56,778 nucleotides of DNA, taken from Pelargonium cotyledonis (Eukaryota; Streptophyta; Magnoliopsida; Geraniales; Geraniaceae). Both the position numbers and the translations under genes were made by a program. Numbering within the stretch: position 1 is the stretch's first letter; every line of letters starts with the position of its first letter. Under the pieces are notes generated by a model that was not told the DNA's origin, did not search any database, and was given only the letters and a program-made list of their open reading frames with translations. The DNA is taken from contig JAYMTA010000044.1 of the NCBI GenBank assembly GCA_036897625.1, positions 1 through 56,778 on the forward strand, given 5' to 3'. This document shows positions 50,614 through 56,778 of the stretch, piece after piece.

Positions 50614-50694
50614 AGAGAGCACTTGTACATGTCAAACGAATGAAAGGGAAGGGAGAAGTACTCATTTTGTCAAAAGTGAGTAATTACAATCCTC

Positions 50695-50717
50695 TTCAGT
50701 TCCTTCAAAGCTATAAC
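50695..50717 (+). repeat. dispersed ~30-bp repeat copy inside the nad7 intron
   Basis: The 23 bases TTCAGTTCCTTCAAAG plus CTATAAC are identical to 48280-48302 upstream of the gene. The same family word CCTCTTCAGTTCCTTC recurs at 52493-52510 and, inverted, near 48680-48695. This copy lies between domain V and the 3' splice site, so it has lengthened the domain VI region without obviously breaking the exons. Confidence 0.8.
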
Positions 50718-50763
50718 TAACCTTGAAGTTGTCTCTTGGTTCGTCTACTATACTTGACCCTAT

Positions 50764-51736
50764 TTATGTTTCTATGATGGCCCAAGAACATGCTTATTCC
50801 TTAGCTGTAGAAAGACTCTTGAATTGCGAAGTACCTCCGCGGGCTCAATTTCTCAGAGTTTTGTTCTGTGAAATAACTCGCATTTTAAACCATTTACTTG
50901 CCTTAACTACTCATGCTATGGATGTGGGAGCATTGACGCCTTTTTTGTGGGCTTTTGAAGAACGGGAGAAATTGTTAGAATTTTATGAGCGAGTCTCAGG
51001 AGCAAGAATGCATGCTAGTTTCATAAGACCGGGTGGAGTCGCACAAGATCTGCCTACCGGCTTGTGTGGAGATATTGACTCTTTCACACAACAATTTGCT
51101 TCTCGTATTGACGAGTTGGAGGAGATGTTAACAGCCAACCGTATTTGGAAAGAGAGATTAGTCGATATTGGAATCGTCACTGGACAAGAAGCCAAAGACT
51201 GGGGATTCAGTGGCGTAATGTTAAGAGGGTCTGGAATTTGTTGGGATTTGAGAAGAGCAGCACCCTACGATGTTTATCAAGAATTAGATTTTGACATACC
51301 CGTTGGTACGCGAGGAGATTGCTATGATCGTTACTGTATCCGTATTGAGGAAATGCGCCAATCCCTTCGTCTCATTGTCCAATGCCTGAATAAGATGCCC
51401 CGGGGTCTTATCAAAATGGATGATCGAAAACTCTGTCCCCCATCAAGAGGCCAAATGAAACTTTCTATGGAATCCTTGATTCATCATTTCGAGCTTTATA
51501 CAGAGGGCTTTTCGGTACCAGCCTCTTCAACTTATACTGCGGTTGAAGCACCTAAGGGAGAATTTGGTGTCTTTCTAGTCAGTAATGGAAGCAATCGCCC
51601 TTACCGTTGTAAAATAAGAGCTCCCGGATTTGCCCATTTGCAGGGTTTAGATTTTATGTCTCAGCATCACATGCTAGCCGATGTGGTTACCATAATCGGT
51701 ACTCAAGATATAGTCTTTGGAGAAGTTGATAGATAA
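50764..51736 (+). CDS. nad7: nad7 exon 2 (rest of the protein, three classical introns absent)
   Basis: This exon completes Nad7 (joined length 1182 bases, 393 residues, genomic TAA stop). It carries the family core: the [18 protein letters not shown] stretch, [30 protein letters not shown] and the C-terminal [11 protein letters not shown]. Together these build the quinone-site fold next to NuoB/PSST. The frame is open across the places where vascular plants usually have introns i676 (about 51230/51231) and i917 (about 51471/51472). Several residues differ from common seed-plant forms, for example [16 protein letters not shown] and [11 protein letters not shown], but the frame is undamaged. 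The frame is also open upstream to 50723 inside the intron; that stretch is not homologous to Nad7, so the exon is taken to begin with TTATGTTTC. The gene appears functional. Confidence 0.96.
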
Positions 51737-52390
51737 GTGAGCTCTTTGTGATCCTAGTTTCGTTCTTCTTGCAAGCCAAACAAAGAGAAATCTTTGCCTA
51801 TAAGCTCTTCGCCCGCCAAATCCCTCCCAAAGATATAAGAGTCAAAGGGATAAGGAAGAACTCCTAGTCTTGGTTTTGTTACTGTTCTTTTTTAGTCATT
51901 ATGAGGATAATGATTTGGCACCTTAAACCGAAAATACCGAGGTTCAGGGGCACGTTTTTTTCTAGGTAGGACTTTTGAGGCACAAATTAGGTAGGATACC
52001 CAAGGTTTTTGAACAGGGTGGGAACCATGTTTTTTTTCGGCAATAGTTGAAGGTTTTCAGTGCCATTTATGCCCTTTTTTCAATTAGGACCCTCAAAGTC
52101 TCAAGAAATTCTTGCTTTTCTCAATTTTACCCTTTTTGTAAGAGAGGGATATTTTCCAATGTTCAAAGTGGCTCTAAAGGGGGCCTTTTGAAGGTCCGAA
52201 ATAGTCTCATTTTGACTGTATTATAGTGTATTAGAACCCATGGTTTGCGGCTTGTTATTAATGGTTCTTGGTCTTTGGTAGCTCCTAGAGGACTTAGTAA
52301 ACTAACCTATAAATTCCTGGGTTGTTCTTGGAATAGAGAAAGGCTGGAGAATCCAGGAATAGAAAAGAGAATCCATACTTATTCTTGCCT
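51737..52390. other. nad7 downstream region; nothing recognised except a short repeat
   Basis: Pyrimidine/AT-rich sequence follows the nad7 stop. No second gene is cotranscribed within this space as far as can be seen. The 22 bases at 52341-52362 are an inverted copy of 459-480. No stable 3' hairpin was identified by eye. Confidence 0.45.
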
Positions 52391-52394
52391 TCCT

Positions 52395-52496
52395 CTTCAC
52401 TTTGTTCAGACAAGCTTGCACCATCCCTCTTCACTTTGTTCAGACAAGCTTGCACCATCCCTCTTCACTTTGTTCAGACAAGCTTGCACCATCCCT
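52395..52496 (+). repeat. three perfect tandem 34-bp units plus a diverged partial unit
   Basis: Units start at 52395, 52429 and 52463, each CTTCACTTTGTTCAGACAAG plus CTTGCACCATCCCT, with no differences. A fourth, diverged unit follows from 52497 (CTTCAGTTCCTTCAGAGC). Perfect identity suggests recent slippage or amplification. The unit belongs to the family seen at 48276-48365. Confidence 0.92.
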
Positions 52497-52729
52497 CTTC
52501 AGTTCCTTCAGAGCTCTTACGAACCTTCAGATCCAAGCTTACACTTGCCTGATTCCGGAAAGCTAGTCCAGTCTTATCCAGGTTGATAGCTGTTATTAGT
52601 GTCTATCTTCTTAGCCAGTGAGTTACTTTTCTCTATTAGGTAATGAAAGTAAGTTCTTTTTAAGTGATAGGGTTTGATCAGTTTCTTAGTCTAAGTTTTT
52701 CTAGACTTTCTATTTTGAGTGTAAGGTTT

Positions 52730-52999
52730 TCATTGACTCAATTTCTTTATAAGTTGAGGGTTTCTCTCATGCCCTTGCCTGAAACAACTCTTTCTTACGA
52801 GACACTCTCCAATTGTCTCCTTTTGCTCCTCCTTTCCTGAAAGTGAGTAAAGTTGAAAGCTAGTCAAGTACACAGGATAGCTATCAACACGTAATGCATG
52901 AAGACTAAGAAGGCAAGATTGATCTTGGAGAACAGTTGAACGATTAGGGTACTCAGACTTATCTTCTTCTTCTTCTTTCTCTGTTGCTTTGGGTTTCAT
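52730..52999 (-). pseudogene. possible minus-strand copy of the ORF tail and 3' module
   Basis: Read on the minus strand, an acidic/basic segment (MKPKATEKEEEEDKSEY) is followed by CCAAGATCAATCTTGCCT (52911-52928), the core word of the 3' module at 44559-44576 and 46510-46527. The 89-residue frame continues through the repeat, so its second half is unlikely to be protein of the same origin. No function is recognised. Confidence 0.3.
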
Positions 53000-53350
53000 T
53001 TCATGTTTCTCTTCTAGTCTTTGTACTATATTGTTTGTTTTCTTCTTTTACTGGTTTTCTCTTTTCTGACCTCCCTCGCATTTCGATCCTAGAGTTTTGT
53101 TTGGTACTACTCAAGAAGTTGAACTTAAAAGCTCATGTATAAGAAGTTTAAAAGAAAGTGAGAGCCCTAGCTAGCCAGCTATCTGGGACCCCTTTCGCAT
53201 ACAGAAGGAAGCCGTCTGATCCTTGCCATCTCAGATTGACTTTATGGTTTTTCTATATATGAATGCTTATAGTGAATCACTTAAGAAACCAGTAAATGGA
53301 TAGCTATCAACAGAATGAGACTAAGAGATCTCTTCTAGATTGAGTCTTGT

Positions 53351-53683
53351 TCAAGTCCTTAAGAATCTTAGCCAGCTTCTTTTCTTTTTGGGACTAGCCA
53401 CCCAACTCAAGGAATTAGCCGATCTTTGTTTAGTGCTTCCTAATCCAAGGGAAGATTTATCTTGGACAATTGAGGTAAGTTTAAGTCGTAACAGCTCTTT
53501 CTGTTTTTTACTCCGTGAATTAGGTAACTGATTCTTAACTTGATTGACAGATTCTGGTCTTACAGCTCTCCTATCTGCTTTCTTTCCCATTTCCTTTTGT
53601 GTTATTGGTATTGGCTTTCTGTTGTGTCTATCCCTTACTTCTTCATATTTACTAAATTTATTCGCTTTAGGGATTGGAGACAA
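53351..53683 (-). CDS. basic ORF of 110 residues, unrecognised and doubtful
   Basis: The minus-strand frame is Lys/Arg/Ser-rich (for example RHNRKPIPITQKEMGKKADR) with no membrane segment or recognised domain. It spans the repeats at 53380-53410 and 53509-53533, which argues against a conserved gene. Its composition resembles the other purine-rich islands of the window. It may be chance or a decayed member of that group. Confidence 0.2.
   Translation of the reverse strand: MSPIPKANKFSKYEEVRDRHNRKPIPITQKEMGKKADRRAVRPESVNQVKNQLPNSRSKKQKELLRLKLTSIVQDKSSLGLGSTKQRSANSLSWVASPKKKRSWLRFLRT
53380..53410 (+). repeat. second copy of the 31-bp repeat at 49808-49838
   Basis: Matches 49808-49838 with one substitution, in the same orientation and about 3.6 kb away with nad7 between. 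Direct repeats of this size can support rare recombination in plant mitochondria. Confidence 0.85.
53509..53533 (+). repeat. 25-bp direct repeat with 53801-53825
   Basis: TACTCCGTGAATTAG followed by GTAACTGATT recurs at 53801-53825 with a single G/C difference, 292 bases downstream. Confidence 0.85.
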
Positions 53684-53887
53684 AGGAACAAGTCAACTTG
53701 CCTTTCGCTTCCCTTGAAGTACTAAAATTACCAAGTAAGACCCCTAGCTAGTAAGGCCAAGAACAACTAAGTACTTTTCCCACGGTTCTATACTCCTTAT
53801 TACTCCGTGAATTAGCTAACTGATTACATAGTTTATTGTTTTTCCATCTATGTCCGACTACTTTTTTTCTTTTTCTGACTTTACTGA

Positions 53888-54300
53888 AATCATGTTTATT
53901 GAATTTGCATATAGGCGTTTCCTACTTTTTCTGGAATTTGAAGTCAGCTATACTAACAAATTCGGGTTTATTCATTTTACCACAGGTGAAAATTGAACAA
54001 AGATTTTAGGGCATTTCCCTAGGAAAGGAACGATTTCAAGGCCCTTTTTTCGTAGAAAAAGCAGTCCACCCTATATGCAAAAGTCTTAAACACCATTTTC
54101 CCTAGGGAGCGCGTTTCATTTGTGATCAAATTGAGTCCAGCATAGCAGTCAAAGTCTTAGTTTTTGTACATTTTACAAGCAAGCTTCCCTCTTACAATGA
54201 GGTTTAGGCTGGAGAATCCAGGCAAGCTCGGCTTGTTCTTTTCTCAATTCTTTCTGGAAGGGAAATTGGTTTTGATTCATTTTACAATTATATGGATTCT
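53888..54300 (+). repeat. mosaic of repeat copies matching 300-486 and 22347-22421
   Basis: 53945-54020 matches 22347-22421 (CAGCTATACTAACAAATTCG plus GGTTT, then GGTGAAAATTGAACA and GCATTTCCCT). 54062-54120 matches about 310-370, and 54200-54222 is an exact inverted match to 464-486. The word ATGTTTATTGAATTTGCATA near 53892 resembles the reverse complement of about 322-350. Three separate distant loci are represented in 400 bases. Confidence 0.75.
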
Positions 54301-54699
54301 AACAAGTTGAAAACCAGGAGTAGTCAAGTTTTTGAGCAGGGATTGGGTGTTATGAGTATAAGAGGTAAGAGAATCGTCTGTCTTATTGCTTTCACATTGT
54401 CTTAGGTTCTTGCCACTATTGACTGGTGGGTTAGTGTTTTGGGTCTTGGGTCTTACTGATTAGGGATATTTGTTCTTGTTGCTTGTAGTCTTGTAGCTCT
54501 GTTGCTTCTGTAGCTCCTTAACTCTTTCTAAATAGATGGAATGCTCTGTCTTGTTCCTTAACTCTCTTTGATTTCTTACTTAATGAGTTAGGGAGCTCTT
54601 CATTAGCCTTTTTCTTTAATCTTAGGGATGCTTTCTAGTTAGCTTAGGAATATACTCTACAAAACCAGGAATCTGTTATCCTAAATTCTTGACTTTACC

Positions 54700-56778
54700 T
54701 GCTATATAGAAGGGTTTTGGCTCGTATCCATTAGCAAACAACAGAAAGAACCTTCTTTTAAGATAGAGCTAAGATTTAGGTTCCTAAGATAGTACAGAGC
54801 AACACCGACTAGATAGGCCTTTCCCTGGCTTGGTACTGAGATGAAATAAGGAACTTGCTTTAGCTACAACAAAGAAATATAGCGACACCGGCTATCCCAT
54901 TAGACCAAGAATACATTCATTTCACTTTCTTAAACTACTAAACTGGAACTCATTTAAGGAATTCTTAGAATCCTTTAGCAGCAACAGCTCTCACTGGCTG
55001 ACACTGGCATTCACTATCACCTTCTTTTGAATGGAGTTGGCTCGCTTTCCATTATCCCATTAGCATGATTAAGTAAGAGAGTCCTCTATTGTATCTATCA
55101 TATAAACTAAGGAGATGACCGGTTCCTAGCTTCAAAAGAGAGGATTATTAGGTTGCAATCAAGTCCCTCAAGAAACTCACAATCACTGCTTTCAAAACTC
55201 TTAGCTTCCAAAACAAACAAGACAATCTGTTTCTGTTATTACTTTCTTTGCCGGCTTAGTCAGATAGAGCTACAATTCCTTAAGTTGGCTCGCTATCCCA
55301 AGAGAATCCGTTTATGTTATTAGACTTCCTTCGACTGTAACAGAATACAGAACAGATCATGATTCAGAGAGTAAGTTCCTAAACAATCTTATAAAGAATC
55401 CGGTGCAAAGGACAGTCTTTCCAACTGCATTCACTGATTCTTAAACTCCTTAGTTGGCTTTCAAGTGAGAGGATTTAGGAATCTAAGAACCAAGAATACA
55501 TCGACCTTCTTAAACTAAATGGAATTCATTTTAGCTTTTCTATTTAGACTGAATTTGCCTACTACCTCAGTAGAAACCCTAACAGATATATCGGAAAGTC
55601 CAATCGACTAAGACAAATAAGGATTCCCTGTATTCAGTATTCTGTTATTCCTGTCAATGCCAAGAGAATGAATCCTAGGTTTCAAAGGGATACAGTTTAG
55701 CAACCTTGGGAGTATTAGGTACACTTGACTTGGACTTAGGACTGCTTACAAGAGAGGATTATGAGTTAGGTTTGTAGGATTTCACAATTGGTACAACAAG
55801 AAAATACCGAAATGGAGATTGGACTCTACTCTCTATCTTAAACTCATTAGCTATACAGAATTTTCGGATTACCGGTGCAAGATAAACTAGCCTTTCACTA
55901 GCTAACAAAGACTGCTTGGTTTCCATTAAAGACATTAGGAAGAATTAATAAGTATCCTGTAAGTTCCTAGATCAGTTAGGGAATTCAGAGAATAGAGGAT
56001 TTCTAGTTGGGCAGGGTCCTAAAGCAAGAATCTATTTCAATTGACCGGAATGAGTAGGTTTACAGAATCCAAAACTGAAATGGATTAGTACAATGAAAAC
56101 TTTGCCAAGGGAATCCGTTCATGTCTCTATCTAACAAGGAATTCTATCTATAAGTCCTTCATTTACCGGTACCTCAATTACAGGTTTCAACTGTTTCAAT
56201 TCGATGGTTTAGGAATTCTTAATAACTAGAATTTCTTCCTAACAAGATACAATCTATCGACTGCGTTGGTAGGTTCCTTATATAGTAGAAAAGCTTTCAA
56301 CAAAACAAAGAAGAGATTCTATCCCAAGGGTAATAATTAGGAATATACTCTCAACAATAGAAATAGAATCTATTCTGTATTCTATCCATCAAGAAACTAT
56401 CAATCTGTATTATGTTCTCCTCAATTAGCAACACCTAATAAGTAGTCAGTTACTGGAATCTGCTTGCTTTCAAAGAAGAAGGCCGGAATCCTCCTCAAGA
56501 CAAAGAGCTACAATTCCTTAGGCTCGTTTCCATTAGCTACAACGGAATCCCTCTCTCAAGAGTATTCCTCGCAAGGGCTTACAAATACTGTCAATCAAGA
56601 ACTAGACCGTCATAATAAGGGCTGTACCGTCAACAAAGCAAAGAAGACATTTAAGCCTCTCCTTTAACCTAACCTAATAAGTCCTAGCTTCCAAAACCAG
56701 TACCCTCATTAGAACAATTCTTTAGCTTCAATCCCAACCATGAATAAGATTATCTATCTAAAACTAACAAGAAATTCT
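54700..56778. repeat. degenerate repeat field
   Basis: Short words recur with drift. GAGCTACAATTCCTTA is at 55267-55282 and 56505-56520, both followed within a few bases by GGCTCG. GGCTCGTWTCCATTAGC is near 54719 and 56521. CCGGTGCAA...AG.CTTTCC/AC is near 55400 and 55875. Many GAATCC and AGGAATTC words also recur. No gene is seen and no period is clear. It looks like an old, diverged repeat cluster. Confidence 0.45.

Larger units (their letters stand above)
50121..50763 (+). ncRNA. group II intron nad7i209, 643 bases, cis-spliced
   Basis: The interval separates two exons whose junction restores an unbroken Nad7. It starts GGGCG, close to the GUGYG start of group II introns but with G at the second base, and ends CCCTAT. 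A 34-nt domain V-like hairpin lies at 50580-50613. No maturase ORF is present. The intron is short compared with my recollection of homologues. The gap of about 150 bases between domain V and the 3' splice site is much longer than a usual domain VI and contains a dispersed repeat at 50695-50717. Splicing presumably depends on nuclear maturases and other splicing factors, as for other plant mitochondrial introns. Confidence 0.9.

Noticed and set aside
50723..50763. nad7 exon 2 starting at 50723 (in-frame TTG codon)
   Set aside because: Those residues are not Nad7-like; the homologous sequence begins with the split Asp codon at 50764, so this stretch is intron.
50983..51195. 70-codon minus-strand ORF inside nad7
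   Set aside because: Antisense shadow of a conserved exon.

Overview
The window looks like a piece of a large, gene-poor plant mitochondrial genome. The only gene recognised with certainty is nad7 (49912-51736), which encodes a land-plant-type 49 kDa subunit of respiratory complex I. It is split by one short group II intron at the position called nad7i209. The three other intron sites known in vascular plants (i140, i676, i917) are closed. The rest is AT-rich DNA with decayed tRNA genes, dispersed short repeats and A-rich coding-like islands. Expanded intergenic DNA, intron loss and tRNA decay together would fit a seed plant with an enlarged mitogenome, for example some gymnosperms. That placement is inference; the species cannot be told from this window.

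Layout. 1-42.7 kb: almost no genes. It holds degenerate tRNA genes resembling trnK (1197-1269), trnS-GCU (1513-1590 and 26662-26740), trnfM (8096-8178), trnQ (12155-12226) and a trnK/trnF hybrid (33621-33693). It also holds Lys/Thr/Ser/Asn-rich open stretches near 0.46-0.9, 17.7-17.9, 20.6-20.7 and 33.2-33.5 kb. 42.7-47.3 kb: an unrecognised A-rich coiled-coil-like ORF (43138-44451) with one in-frame TAA. It is surrounded by partial copies of its C-terminal tail and of its 3' flank, and that flank carries an antisense tRNA-like segment. 48.0-49.5 kb: a diverged repeat array with tRNA-like halves, directly upstream of nad7. 49.9-51.7 kb: nad7. 52.3-54.3 kb: a perfect 34-bp triplicate and copies of repeats seen elsewhere, including some from the opposite end of the window. 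54.7-56.8 kb: a degenerate repeat field.

The main points for follow-up are the ORF family with its conserved 3' module, the roughly 30-bp repeat family that has entered the nad7 intron between domain V and the 3' splice site, and the trnK/trnF hybrid. tRNA identities rest on remembered plant mitochondrial tRNA sequences, and no search was run.
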